NCBI RefSeq assembly: GCF_000969645.2
Contig: NZ_CP014222.1
Coordinates: forward strand, 4,157,740-4,221,739
Origin: Janthinobacterium sp. B9-8
GTDB lineage: Bacteria > Pseudomonadota > Gammaproteobacteria > Burkholderiales > Chitinibacteraceae
Direction: 5' to 3'
DNA: 64,000 nt
Position numbers and translations under genes: made by a program. This document shows positions 7,451 through 15,932 of this stretch, piece by piece (position 1 is the first letter of the stretch; each line of letters starts with the position of its first letter). The notes under the pieces are model-generated. The model saw only the letters and a list, made by a program, of their open reading frames with translations, did not search any database and was not told the DNA's origin.

Positions 7451-7709
7451 AGCTTTACTCTCACTAAATAGCCAAAGTGAATTTGAAGGCAAAACTGTTT
7501 TCCCGCCCATGCTGCGTGATCAGTATTGGCAAGATAAGGCTCAAGGGTTTGCCTATCCCCGCTATGTAGGTCTCCGCCAGATGGAGTTTTGCTAGTCGCT
7601 TGAAAGCTTGGCTTTTGTAAAAGCGATATAAGGCACGGTATTTTTTGCTTTTTAAACGGCCTGTTTTACTGCCTTGTGTTTAACAACAGCTTTATGAAAC
7701 GTCGCCCTA
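7451..7709. other. Intergenic, no gene supported
   Basis: A frame overlapping the hydrolase continues to a stop at 7595 (tail MLRDQYWQDKAQGFAYPRY from an ATG at 7509) but has no recognisable domain or ribosome site. It could be the end of a decayed gene. Nothing else seen. Confidence 0.4.
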
Positions 7710-7895
7710 ATGACAGCATCCTCCGTTTATTTGCAGCCTTGGCACGCGCTCTCCTCTGCGCTGCAGTCTCAGGTACGCGAAATTACTATCTCAGTAGTTC
7801 AAATTGAGTATGCAGGTTCTGTTGCGGCTCAGCTTGAGGTTGTTGAGCTTGATACATTGGGCGATCTTGTGGGCTTAGCCATTATTGCTGAGTAG
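7710..7895 (+). CDS. Small ORF (61 aa), doubtful
   Basis: A 61-codon frame ending VVELDTLGDLVGLAIIAE. The run of beta-prone segments followed by leucine-rich residues looks protein-like, but there is no ribosome binding site and no homologue comes to mind. It may be a fragment of a larger lost gene. Weak support. Confidence 0.3.
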   Translation: MTASSVYLQPWHALSSALQSQVREITISVVQIEYAGSVAAQLEVVELDTLGDLVGLAIIAE

Positions 7896-8201
7896 GAAGT
7901 GGCTGGATTCTTGGTTCTGAAGCGGCGGAGCAAGGCACCAGAATGGGCTCCATCAGATTCCGCCGTGGTGAATGCGGGTGCATCAGAGCAAGCAGGGATT
8001 TTGTTGGCTCAGTTGTTTGGTTTGTGGCGGGTCTTGCTTTCTTGATTGGCACTATTAAAAATTGGCAATCTCTTAAATAAATATCGGCCAGATACGCAGT
8101 AAATCGTTTTCTTCGTACGGTATAACTGCGGGTCTGGTTTTGTTTCTTTACCCGATCGCTGTTTTCCTTATTTTTTCAGTTAATTCTAAATCGGTAAACC
8201 A
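7896..8201. other. Intergenic with a possible 45-codon membrane ORF
   Basis: An ATG at 7943 opens a 45-codon frame to 8080 ending in one hydrophobic helix, VGSVVWFVAGLAFLIGTIK. It may be the tail of a decayed membrane-protein gene. There is no convincing ribosome site. The rest of the stretch shows no structure. Confidence 0.3.
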
Positions 8202-8678
8202 ATGCGAACCTTAGTTACAATTTTTCTCACTTTAGCCATATCAGGCTGTGGTGATGTGTATAGCTACTTAAAGAGTGGTGAGGTCGGTTGGGCGTTGAAT
8301 AAAGAGCTTCGTGATAACACGCAGGTCGAAATAGCTAAGCTGACAAAATTTGCTTGGGACGAATTTTTTCTCTTTGACCCCTATCTGCCTAAAAGCGAGG
8401 TGTGTAAGCGCTTGATGCTTTCTGCCGCTGAATGCAAATCGATGATCAAGATCGAATCTATTGGCGAAGGGGAAATGCTGATGGTTTTTCGTCTAAAGGG
8501 GCGGCTTGTGCATATGGAATTGCATAGGCGCTATTTTGGAGATTTTACGCCTGCGCCTGAAAAACCATTTACCCCACAAACAGCAGTTTTCTTAGTTTCT
8601 ATTGAAGGTAAGGGGGCTTGGGGTGGGGACTGGCTGAAGTTGCGGCCCCAAACTCAGGCTCTGGGTTTGGGGAGATAA
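8202..8678 (+). CDS. Predicted lipoprotein, unknown function
   Basis: Protein of 158 residues with a short signal peptide and a lipobox: MRTLVTIFLTLAISGC, with Cys16 as the predicted lipidation site. The mature part is a mixed alpha/beta domain with two later Cys residues (KSEVCKR, SAAECKS) that may pair. No family recognised. Predicted to be anchored in the periplasmic face of the inner or outer membrane; Gly-Asp follows the Cys, so an Asp at +2 is not present and outer-membrane sorting is possible. Confidence 0.65.
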   Translation: MRTLVTIFLTLAISGCGDVYSYLKSGEVGWALNKELRDNTQVEIAKLTKFAWDEFFLFDPYLPKSEVCKRLMLSAAECKSMIKIESIGEGEMLMVFRLKGRLVHMELHRRYFGDFTPAPEKPFTPQTAVFLVSIEGKGAWGGDWLKLRPQTQALGLGR

Positions 8679-8753
8679 GTCGAATTATATTCAGTATGGA
8701 TTGGCGTTATATTGCTTTGCCAATCACTGAGCACAATGATCAGGGCATAAACT

Positions 8754-9236
8754 ATGGAAGCTTTTCCACCTCTGTCGCAAGTGATGTCGAAGTTAAATGC
8801 TCTGGGTATTTCTTTGCCAGATGGCCCCGTTACTTTAGATGGCTATGGCGATTCGCCTGAGCTATCCGAAGAGCTATTAGCGTTAATTCGCCAAGGCAAA
8901 AAACGTGCAGGTACTGGTTTGTTGTGGGGGCATGAAGTGGATCAGGAGCCTGTGCCATGCGTGGGCGATTTACAGATTGTGCTTGATCACCATAACGAGC
9001 CAGCGCTGATTACGCGTGTGGTGAGCACTTATATTGTGCCGTATTCAGAAGTGACTGCCGAATATGCCGCGATTGAGGGTGAAGGCGACGGCTCTTTGGA
9101 ATACTGGCGTCAGGCGCATTGGCGGTTCTTTTCACGGGAGTGTGAACAACTGGGCCGCCAGCCAGTAGAGAGCATGCCGGTTGTATGCTGCGTTTTTGAA
9201 GTGCTGCATATTTTACCTTCGCCCGTTGCTGCCTAA
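8754..9236 (+). CDS. ASCH-domain protein
   Basis: Protein of 160 residues matching the ASCH (PUA-like beta-barrel) family. A helical N-terminus precedes LIRQGKKRAGTGLLW, the family's GxKxAT-like element, followed by PCVGDLQIVLDHHNEPALITRVVST and the aromatic C-terminal stretch EYWRQAHWRFFSREC. ASCH proteins bind RNA or modified nucleosides, and some act as nucleases or amidohydrolases; which applies here is unknown. It precedes the DJ-1/PfpI gene by 34 bases and could be co-transcribed. Confidence 0.82.
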   Translation: MEAFPPLSQVMSKLNALGISLPDGPVTLDGYGDSPELSEELLALIRQGKKRAGTGLLWGHEVDQEPVPCVGDLQIVLDHHNEPALITRVVSTYIVPYSEVTAEYAAIEGEGDGSLEYWRQAHWRFFSRECEQLGRQPVESMPVVCCVFEVLHILPSPVAA

Positions 9237-9270
9237 TAGGCGGGGTTCCCACTTTGATTAAGGATCATCT

Positions 9271-9864
9271 ATGCATGTCGCCATTCTTACTTTTCAGGGC
9301 TTCAACGAGCTTGATTCTTTTATCGCGCTTGGCGTGCTTAAGCGAGTGCCGGGCTGGCGGGTTAGCATTTGTTGCCCGGAGCCTACCGTTACATCATGGA
9401 ATGGCGTAACGATCCATGCGCAGAGCTTATTGGATGAGGTGGCGAGTGCAGATGCGGTACTGGTGGGGAGTGGTGCAAAAACGCGCGAAGTGATTAATGA
9501 TCCGCAAATGATGGCGCAGCTAAAGCTAGACCCTAGTCGGCAACTTATCGCCGCCCAATGCTCGGGAGCGCTGGTGTTGGCGAAGCTGGGACTTTTGGGG
9601 GCGATTCCTGCATGTACTGATCTCACCACCAAGCCTTGGGTAATAGAGGCAGGTGTTGAGGTGCTGAATCAACCTTTTTATGCCAAAGATAATATCGCCA
9701 CCGCCGGAGGTTGCTTTGCCGCGCCATATCTAGCCGCATGGATGATTGCCAAAACGGCGGGCATCGATGCTGCCAAAGAAGCGCTTTACTACGTTGCGCC
9801 GGTGGGCGAAAAAGAAGAATACGTGGCGAGAGCGATGAAGAATGTTGCGATGTATTTGGTTTGA
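9271..9864 (+). CDS. DJ-1/PfpI family protein
   Basis: Class I glutamine-amidotransferase-like protein of 197 residues. The N-terminal strand-helix HVAILTFQGFNELDSFIALG is typical of the ThiJ/PfpI fold. The nucleophilic-elbow Cys is in AAQCSGALVLAKLG (about residue 93), and IATAGGCFAAPYLAAWMI follows in the C-terminal half. Related proteins are chaperones, glyoxalases or isocyanide hydratases; the exact activity is not predictable. AGGA lies a few bases before the ATG. Confidence 0.85.
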   Translation: MHVAILTFQGFNELDSFIALGVLKRVPGWRVSICCPEPTVTSWNGVTIHAQSLLDEVASADAVLVGSGAKTREVINDPQMMAQLKLDPSRQLIAAQCSGALVLAKLGLLGAIPACTDLTTKPWVIEAGVEVLNQPFYAKDNIATAGGCFAAPYLAAWMIAKTAGIDAAKEALYYVAPVGEKEEYVARAMKNVAMYLV

Positions 9865-9907
9865 TTTTGAGCTGGTAAGAATAGGGGGTAATTTTACGAG
9901 CACTTTT

Positions 9908-9976
9908 GTAGGTTGGGTTACGTGATATATCGCTGAACGCGGTAAACCTCGCACGCAGACGGCTAACCCAACCTAC
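9908..9976. repeat. GTAGGTTGGGTTA palindromic repeat
   Basis: GTAGGTTGGGTTA and TAACCCAACCTAC face each other across about 43 bases. A shorter copy of the same palindrome lies at 48078-48119. The repeat lies between convergent genes and may work as a bidirectional transcription stop. Confidence 0.7.
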
Positions 9977-10000
9977 CCGACTCCTTAATTGATAGATAAA

Positions 10001-11350
10001 TCAAACTCCCAACTGCTTCAAACTTATCCTACGGAACAGGGCCATCAAGGCCAGTGCGGCGCAGGTGAGGGCTGCAATTAATGCAATCCAGTAGCCTTGC
10101 ACGCCGTAGCCGGGCAGAGTGGATGTGCCGAAGGTGAGGAAGTAGCCTAGCGGAATGCCGATTACCCAAAAGGCGGTAAGGTGAATCAGCATGGGGCCGC
10201 GGGTGGATTTGTAGCCGCGTAATACACCTGCCACTACAACTTGTGTGGCGTCTGAAAACTGGAAGAAGCCGGCCAATACCAGTAGCTGGCTAGCCAGCAT
10301 CAGCACAACGGTATCGTTAGTGTAAAAACCTGCAATAAAACGCGAGGCAAAAATCATGGCGGTGCCAGTTAATAGGGCAATGCACAGCCCCATGCGAATG
10401 CCCGTCTGGCCAATAAAGCGCGCGGCTTTGTAATCTCCCGCGCCAATGGCATGGCCCACCCTGACGGTAAGCGCCGTGCCGAGTGCCATCGGCACCATAA
10501 AGGTGAGTGATGAAAAATTCAGCGTGATCTGGTGCGCAGCTACGGTGACAGTGCCAAGGCGGGCAATCAGTAGGCCAATCAGGCTAAATGCGCTGACTTC
10601 TACAAAAAACATCATGCCAATCGGCAGACCCAGCTTTAGTAATTGCTTTTGCGCATGCCAATCTATGCTTTGCCATGCGCGAAATGGATGGGTTTTTTTG
10701 TAGACGGGTGCATAGCGAATCCATGCGGCTAATAGCAAGAAATTAACCCATACACAGAATGCAGTGGCCCAGCCGCAGCCCACACCGCCCATGGCAGGAA
10801 AGCCCCAGTGGCCGTAGATCAATACCCAGTTGCAAGGGATATTGAGCAAGAGGCAAAAGATGGAAATCACCATCATGGGCTTGGTTTGATTAAGTGCGGC
10901 GCTATAGCAATATAAAACGCGGTAGCAGGCAAAGGCGGGCAAGCCCCAGCTAACGGCTTTTAAGAATTCTCCGGCTTTATGTGCAACAACGGCTTCAAGG
11001 CCCAGATGATTAAAAATCGGCAATAAAAAGCGAATTAAAATCAGGCCAATTAAGGCCAAGAGCAGAGCTTGTAATAGCGCTTGCTGGGTTAGATTGGGGA
11101 TGGGTTTAAGATCATTAGCGCCAATCTTTTGCGCCACCAGCGGGCTGATGGCCAGTAAAAATCCCATCAGCGTTACCATCATGGTGACCCAGATGGACGA
11201 GCCTACCGATACCGCTGCCAGATCGCCAGCTGAAACACGTCCAGCCATCACTGCATCAATAAATGCAGTGCCTGTAGTGGCAAGTTGCCCAATAGCAATG
11301 GGCCATGCAAGGTGCCAAGTGGCGCGAATATCGGTGAGTCGGGTGGTCAT
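10001..11350 (-). CDS. MATE-family multidrug/toxin efflux transporter
   Basis: Integral membrane antiporter of 449 residues with about twelve hydrophobic segments in two related halves, the MATE layout. N-terminal WPIAIGQLATTGTAFIDAVMAGRVSAGDLAAVSVGSSIW carries the family's hallmark Asp and AGR element. The second half repeats it as SFSLIGLLIARLGTVTVAAHQITLNFSSLTFMVPMALG. Family members exchange Na+ or H+ for cationic drugs or metabolites. It lies 52 bases downstream of the 97-residue gene on the same strand, and the two may be co-transcribed. Confidence 0.93.
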   Translation of the reverse strand: MTTRLTDIRATWHLAWPIAIGQLATTGTAFIDAVMAGRVSAGDLAAVSVGSSIWVTMMVTLMGFLLAISPLVAQKIGANDLKPIPNLTQQALLQALLLALIGLILIRFLLPIFNHLGLEAVVAHKAGEFLKAVSWGLPAFACYRVLYCYSAALNQTKPMMVISIFCLLLNIPCNWVLIYGHWGFPAMGGVGCGWATAFCVWVNFLLLAAWIRYAPVYKKTHPFRAWQSIDWHAQKQLLKLGLPIGMMFFVEVSAFSLIGLLIARLGTVTVAAHQITLNFSSLTFMVPMALGTALTVRVGHAIGAGDYKAARFIGQTGIRMGLCIALLTGTAMIFASRFIAGFYTNDTVVLMLASQLLVLAGFFQFSDATQVVVAGVLRGYKSTRGPMLIHLTAFWVIGIPLGYFLTFGTSTLPGYGVQGYWIALIAALTCAALALMALFRRISLKQLGV

Positions 11351-11402
11351 AGTGATCTACTTGTTTATTATTTGCTTGTAGTAGATCAAGTCCAATAGAC
11401 GG

Positions 11403-11696
11403 CTACTTATGCAAGCAAAATGGATTGATGGGTTCGTATTCGGCAAGTAAATCAGGGTATCGTCGGCTAAACATCAGCGCATCTTGCAAATCTAAATTCA
11501 GAATAACGACGCTGCCATTGGCCAAATTTTCGGTGCGAAAGCCTAAGCTGGTGGCGGCTGCAAAGGCCTTGGATAGTGCCAGCGGCGAGGTATTGCGTTT
11601 GGCATTGAGGCGCAGCCAGCTTTGTGTTTTCCAGCGTAGTGCCGGGTGGAGTTCGCGGATGGCTTTGGTTAATTCTGGGGCTAGGCAGTCGTACAT
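11403..11696 (-). CDS. Hypothetical protein (97 aa)
   Basis: Small basic protein beginning MYDCLAPELTKAIRELHPAL, with an AGGA ribosome site about nine bases upstream of the ATG. No recognised domain. The helical, Arg/Lys/Ala-rich body with two aromatic patches gives no clear clue. It is the first gene before the MATE transporter on the same strand. Confidence 0.6.
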   Translation of the reverse strand: MYDCLAPELTKAIRELHPALRWKTQSWLRLNAKRNTSPLALSKAFAAATSLGFRTENLANGSVVILNLDLQDALMFSRRYPDLLAEYEPINPFCLHK

Positions 11697-12131
11697 GGCA
11701 GCATTCCTAATTCACAAAGTGGGAAGCTGGTCGCAAGGTTTTTGAAGTCGGATGCGGCCAACGCTTTAGCGATATTTCCCCATGAGCCTTACTTCAGACT
11801 TGGGCGCGCCTCGCAAGTTGTCGATTAATTGGCGCGTAAAACAAAAAAACCCGCAACGCGGGTTACGCTGCTTTAGCTGCATTTATAAAGCGCCCGCAAG
11901 CTGGCAAAATCAACTCGGCGCTGTGTAGTTCATTTTGGCCATGAGTTGATTTGCTGTCAAGCAGCTTTACTTAGCAGCCTGCCAAGCTTAAGGCTACCCT
12001 ACTGCGAAAACGCCGGATTTAGCCATATGTTGATGATTCTTTCGTTGAATAGCCCGCTATTCGCCTCAAAAACCATCAAAATCTGTCTCAAACCGAACGT
12101 TTCCTCGCTACGGGCGCTTAAGCTCGACAGG
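11697..12131. other. Intergenic region with one terminator
   Basis: About 435 bases without a convincing gene. The only clear element is a hairpin at 11843-11865. An open frame on the + strand (11946-12149) has no ribosome site or protein-like pattern. No tRNA fold was found. Confidence 0.5.
11843..11865 (-). terminator. Rho-independent terminator, minus strand
   Basis: Read on the minus strand, AACCCGCGTTGCGGGTT is followed by a run of T. It lies about 270 bases beyond dtd and probably ends that transcript. Confidence 0.65.
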
Positions 12132-12584
12132 CTACTCAGGATTTTTTGAATCTAACATCAGCGTGATCGGGCCGTCATTAATCAGCGCAACCTGCATATC
12201 TGCACCAAAGATTCCTGTAGGAATAGACTGGGCGCTCAGCTCGGCCAGCTTTGCCACAAAGGCATCAAACAGCGGCTGAGAGATTTCCCCCTTGGCGGCT
12301 CTGCCCCAAGATGGGCGATTGCCTTTGTTGTAAGAGCCAAATAGCGTGAATTGCGAAACGGCCAGCATCTCACCTTGGCAATCAAGCACCGAGCGATTCA
12401 TCACTCCCGCTTCATCTTCAAAGATGCGCAAATTGCATATTTTTTTGGCGGTCCAGTTTAAATCGACTTCAGAATCGCTGTTTTCAATGCCAACCAGCAG
12501 CAATAGCCCCACAGATATTTGCCCGCAGATTTTGTCATCTACAGCAACGCTGGCCTGCTTTACTCTTTGAATTAAAACGCGCAT
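12132..12584 (-). CDS. dtd: D-aminoacyl-tRNA deacylase
   Basis: Cytoplasmic proofreading enzyme that hydrolyses D-amino acids (and glycine mischarged on tRNA-Ala) from tRNA. The 150-residue length is standard. Key signatures: the start MRVLIQRVKQASVAVD, the SQFTL motif (about residues 77-81) holding the activation site, and NDGPITLMLDS near the C-terminus, the family's NxGPVT region that gives chiral selection. It diverges from asd across a 198-base gap. Confidence 0.96.
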   Translation of the reverse strand: MRVLIQRVKQASVAVDDKICGQISVGLLLLVGIENSDSEVDLNWTAKKICNLRIFEDEAGVMNRSVLDCQGEMLAVSQFTLFGSYNKGNRPSWGRAAKGEISQPLFDAFVAKLAELSAQSIPTGIFGADMQVALINDGPITLMLDSKNPE

Positions 12585-12782
12585 TACTTTCCCCCAGAAG
12601 CAGTGATATTACATGGGCTTTGAAATTTCTTAAGCGCAAATATTGCCTGCTGACATTGCTATTGGCGATGGCTTTTGTTCGGCAGAGCCCTAATTTACAT
12701 TTTTTGAAAAATGAGAAACAGAGCCTAGTAAAGGGGCTGAATATTCAGTATTCTCGTTTATTTTACCGCTAGGGATAGAACC

Positions 12783-13886
12783 ATGAAAAAAGTAGGTCTG
12801 GTTGGCTGGCGCGGCATGGTGGGTTCTGTCCTCATGCAACGCATGCAGGAAGAAAAAGATTTTGACGTGATTGATCCCGTGTTTTTTACTACTTCGCAAG
12901 CTGGCCAAGCCGCTCCGAACTTTGGTAAAGACGCAGGCACACTGAAAAACGCCAACGATATCGCTGAGCTGTCGGCGATGGATGTGATCATTTCTTGCCA
13001 AGGCGGCGATTACACTTCGGATATCTTCCCAAAACTGCGTGCAGCAGGCTGGGATGGCTACTGGATCGACGCGGCTTCTACCCTGCGCATGGAAGAGAAC
13101 GCGGTGATCGTGCTTGATCCTGTGAACGACGATTTGATTCGTGCTTCCCTAGCTAAAGGCGTTAAAAACTATATCGGCGGCAACTGTACCAATTCCATCA
13201 TGCTGATGGGTATGGGCGGCTTGTTTAAAGCGGGCTTGGTAGATTGGGTTAGCTCGATGACTTACCAAGCGGCATCCGGCGGCGGCGCAAACCATATGCG
13301 CGAGCTGATTAAGGGCATGGGCGTGGTTTATGGTGCAGTAGCGGATGAATTGGCTACCCCTGCGTCAGCGATTTTAGAAATTGATCGTAAGGTTGCAGAA
13401 ACCATTCGCAGCGATGTGCCTACAGAATTCTTTGGCGCGCCATTGGCTGGCGGCTTGATCCCTTGGATCGATGCACAGCTCGATAACGGCCAAACTAAGG
13501 AAGAATGGAAAGGCCAGGCTGAGGTCAATAAAATTCTTGGTAATGCAGCAGCTATCCCCGTTGATGGCCTCTGTGTGCGGATCGGCGCAATGCGCTGCCA
13601 CAGCCTTGCCCTGACTATTAAGTTGAAAAAAGACCTGCCGCTAAGCGAGATTGAAGCGCTGATTCAATCAGGCAATCAGTGGGTGAAATGGGTACCCAAT
13701 GATCGTGCGGTAACAGTGAAAGAGCTGACCCCGGCTTCTATTACCGGCAAAATGGATATCGGTGTAGGCCGTGTACGTAAGCTCAATATGGGCCCGGAAT
13801 ACATCAGCGCCTTTGTGATTGGCGATCAGCTGCTCTGGGGCGCTGCCGAGCCATTGCGTCGTATGTTGCGGATTTTGTTGGGTTAA
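12783..13886 (+). CDS. asd: Aspartate-semialdehyde dehydrogenase
   Basis: Catalyses NADPH-dependent reduction of aspartyl phosphate to aspartate semialdehyde, the branch step toward lysine/diaminopimelate, threonine and methionine. Of 367 residues, it belongs to the longer proteobacterial type. The N-terminal GLVGWRGMVGSVLMQRM is the nucleotide-binding loop. The active-site Cys is in GGNCTNSIMLMGMGGL (about residue 134), and RIGAMRCHSLALTIKLKK contains the substrate-binding and catalytic His region. An AGGGA site precedes the ATG, and a strong terminator follows. Confidence 0.97.
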   Translation: MKKVGLVGWRGMVGSVLMQRMQEEKDFDVIDPVFFTTSQAGQAAPNFGKDAGTLKNANDIAELSAMDVIISCQGGDYTSDIFPKLRAAGWDGYWIDAASTLRMEENAVIVLDPVNDDLIRASLAKGVKNYIGGNCTNSIMLMGMGGLFKAGLVDWVSSMTYQAASGGGANHMRELIKGMGVVYGAVADELATPASAILEIDRKVAETIRSDVPTEFFGAPLAGGLIPWIDAQLDNGQTKEEWKGQAEVNKILGNAAAIPVDGLCVRIGAMRCHSLALTIKLKKDLPLSEIEALIQSGNQWVKWVPNDRAVTVKELTPASITGKMDIGVGRVRKLNMGPEYISAFVIGDQLLWGAAEPLRRMLRILLG

Positions 13887-13920
13887 TTGTTTGGCGGGTA
13901 TTTTGCCTTGTCATCAAAAA

Positions 13921-13947
13921 CAGAGCGCTGCGGCGCTCTGTTTTTTT
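13921..13947 (+). terminator. Rho-independent terminator after asd
   Basis: CAGAGCGC and GCGCTCTG pair around a TGCG loop, followed by seven T. It lies 34 bases after the asd stop codon. Confidence 0.9.
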
Positions 13948-13984
13948 CATGTTTAGCAACTGATGTTACGAAGTACTTGTCTTT

Positions 13985-14222
13985 TTAGTGCCTTCGGCAC
14001 GATGATTTTGGAGCGGTTGGCCACCGCGGGGGCCTTCCTTTCTTGCGCGGCCAAGAAACGAAGCCAAAGAAGGCCGCCCCAAACAGCACGAAGGCCCCTC
14101 GCTGCGGACAATCGAGGTGGCGTCAATTCAACTCGCTTCGCTCAAACACGAATTGACGACTACCCCACCCCGCTTGTTCCTCGTGTCGCGGCTTCAGAGG
14201 GATTTAAGCCCCATGCCGAGAG
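13985..14222 (+). repeat. Structured repeat family 1, copy A
   Basis: First of five copies of a ~240-base element. It starts with the hairpin AGTGCCTTCGGCACG and contains AAAGAAGGCCGCCCC and CACGAAGGCCCCTC. A central inverted repeat CGTCAATTC...GAATTGACG is bounded by GAGGTGG/CCACCCC, and the element ends near TTTAAGCCCCATGCC. This copy has lost one side of the CTTTCTTG/CAAGAAAG hairpin. It is type 1 by its central stem. It lies just after the asd terminator. A 103-codon frame across it is not believed to be a gene. Confidence 0.85.
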
Positions 14223-14329
14223 CGTGGACATAGTGTTTTTTCGTGGTTTGCTAATTCAAAATCAATTTGGTTAGCGCACATGGGGTGAAACCCGCCCTAC
14301 ATGAAATCACTGCAAGCTGCTGTCCATCA

Positions 14330-14363
14330 AAAGAAATAGAGCACCCCGGTGCTCTATTTCTTT
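14330..14363. terminator. Perfect palindrome, bidirectional terminator-like
   Basis: AAGAAATAGAGCACC and GGTGCTCTATTTCTT are exact complements across two bases. T-rich and A-rich flanks give it terminator character in both directions. It sits upstream of the first TSUP gene. Confidence 0.75.
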
Positions 14364-14454
14364 GCCTGTTATGGTAGATGTTAAAGAAATCTGCCTCTGT
14401 TACTTATCAGAAGCTTGCTCGATAATGGTCAGCCATCTGCATCTGCGAGTTTCT

Positions 14455-15216
14455 ATGCTTACTGATTTAATTCTTCTGCTTCCACTCGCTTTTACTGCCG
14501 GTTTAATCGACGCTGCCGTTGGTGGTGGTGGCCTTGTGATGATTCCGGGGCTGTTTGCGATCTTGCCGCGTGAAATTCCAGCTGCACTGTTTGGCACCAA
14601 TAAATTAGCATCGATGATGGGCACGGCATCCGCTGCTGTGCGCTATGCACGGCGGGTTAAATTGCCGTGGAATATCTTATTGCCTACGGCCGGATCGGCT
14701 TTTGTTGGCTCCTATCTGGGCGCGCGCTCTTTGCATTTGCTGCCATTGGAATGGGTGCGCCCGCTGGTAATTGGCCTGCTGGCCATCATGCTGGTCTACA
14801 CATGGTTAAAACCTTCTTTTGGCCATGAAGATGCAGAGCGGGAGCTGACGCGGCGCGATCTTTATATCGGCTTATTGATTGGGCTGGTGATTGGTTTTTA
14901 TGATGGTTTCTTTGGCCCCGGCACCGGCTCATTTTTTATTTTTCTATTTGTGCGCTTATTTCACTTTGATTTTCTGCGCGCTTCAGCATCGGCCAAAGTG
15001 GTAAACCTAGCCACCAATCTGGCCGCGCTGGCTTTCTTTATCCCCGCCCAAATGCTGATCTGGGGCTATGCCATCCCGATGGGGATTGCCAATATCGCAG
15101 GCGCGCAAGTGGGTAGCAGAATGGCATTAAAAGGCGGTAACGTCTGGGTACGTCGCTTATTTTTAATTTTATCGGTTACGCTGATTTCTAAGCTGGTATG
15201 GGATACGGTAAGGTGA
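14455..15216 (+). CDS. TSUP-family transporter (TauE/SafE type)
   Basis: Inner-membrane transporter of 253 residues with about seven to eight hydrophobic segments. The N-terminal PLAFTAGLIDAAVGGGGLVMIPGLF carries the TSUP glycine-rich signature, and GFYDGFFGPGTGSFFIF in the second half is the matching repeat. Family members move sulfite, sulfonates or other organic anions. The ATG at 14455 begins the first membrane helix; the frame is open to 14362 through the terminator-like palindrome, so earlier starts are unlikely. A paralogue lies 710 bases downstream. Confidence 0.88.
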   Translation: MLTDLILLLPLAFTAGLIDAAVGGGGLVMIPGLFAILPREIPAALFGTNKLASMMGTASAAVRYARRVKLPWNILLPTAGSAFVGSYLGARSLHLLPLEWVRPLVIGLLAIMLVYTWLKPSFGHEDAERELTRRDLYIGLLIGLVIGFYDGFFGPGTGSFFIFLFVRLFHFDFLRASASAKVVNLATNLAALAFFIPAQMLIWGYAIPMGIANIAGAQVGSRMALKGGNVWVRRLFLILSVTLISKLVWDTVR

Positions 15217-15246
15217 TGTGATGTGAGCCCTAGTTAAGTTCACAAA

Positions 15247-15436
15247 GATCTGTAGACACAGAGATAAATAAGAACACAGAGTACACAGAGAAAACCTCAA
15301 AGAATAAATTTGGCTTTACTAACCATTTTTCCGAGCTTATTCATTGAAGTTACAAATACATTCATGGTTAAGTCTCTTTTCCAGAGTTTTTCTCAGTGTG
15401 CTCTGTGTTCTTCCCGTTCTCTGTATCTACAGGTCT
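15247..15436. repeat. Long inverted repeat, family 2 (CTGTAGACACAGAG arms), copy 1
   Basis: GATCTGTAGACACAGAG and AAGAACACAGAG on the left face CTCTGTGTTCTT and CTCTGTATCTACAGGTC on the right, about 190 bases end to end. It fills the gap between the first TSUP gene and the EVE gene. Confidence 0.8.
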
Positions 15437-15473
15437 TTTGGGGTGTGCTGCGGGCGGGTAAAAGGAGATGCAA

Positions 15474-15932
15474 ATGAATTATTGGTTGATGAAATCAGAG
15501 CCGGATGATGTGTCGATTGATGATCTGGCAGCGCGCCCTGATCAGACCGTGGGCTGGTACGGGGTGCGCAATTATCAGGCACGTAATTTTATGCGGGATG
15601 AGATGCAGCTAGGGGACCAAGTGTTTTTTTATCATTCCAGCTGCAAAGAGCCGGGAATTGCTGGCCTTGCGACCGTCTGCCGATTGGCCTATCCGGACCC
15701 AACCCAGTTTGATGCAAATTCCGAGTATTTTGACGCCAAATCGACGATCGACAAGCCGCGTTGGCTGCAAGTTGATGTGCGCTTAGTGCAAAAAACGCGC
15801 CTATTGAGCTTAAGCGAGCTGCGTGCCTTTCCAGAGCTGACCCAGATGGTGCTATTGCAAAAAGGCTCGCGCCTGTCGATCACCCCGGTGTCAGCTGCGG
15901 ATGCGGCCTTTATTTTGGCAAAGCTATGCTGA
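15474..15932 (+). CDS. EVE-domain protein
   Basis: PUA-fold protein of 152 residues of the EVE/thymocyte nuclear protein 1 group, which binds modified bases in nucleic acids. The start MNYWLMKSEPDDVSIDDL is diagnostic, followed by WYGVRNYQARNFMRDEMQLGDQVFFYHSSCKEPGIAG and KPRWLQVDVRLV. The second ATG (15474) is chosen because GGAG at 15464-15467 would nearly touch the first ATG at 15468. Its stop overlaps the start of the next TSUP gene by seven bases, so the two are probably translated from one mRNA. Confidence 0.9.
   Translation: MNYWLMKSEPDDVSIDDLAARPDQTVGWYGVRNYQARNFMRDEMQLGDQVFFYHSSCKEPGIAGLATVCRLAYPDPTQFDANSEYFDAKSTIDKPRWLQVDVRLVQKTRLLSLSELRAFPELTQMVLLQKGSRLSITPVSAADAAFILAKLC

Noticed and set aside
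2683..9864. Complete integron cassette array
   Set aside because: Only one site (2636-2696) fits attC architecture; gaps after the other genes lack paired CTAAC/GTTAG arms, and no integrase is present. GTTAGATGC at 6233 has no suitable left partner at attC distance.
11946..12149. 67-codon + strand frame between the terminator and dtd
   Set aside because: No ribosome site, no protein-like pattern, and it runs antisense into the dtd 3' end.
13963..14274. 103-codon + strand frame, and similar frames at 42058-42405, 42108-42359, 54035-54722
   Set aside because: They run through family 1 repeat copies; their translation simply follows the repeat sequence and has no protein-family pattern or ribosome site.
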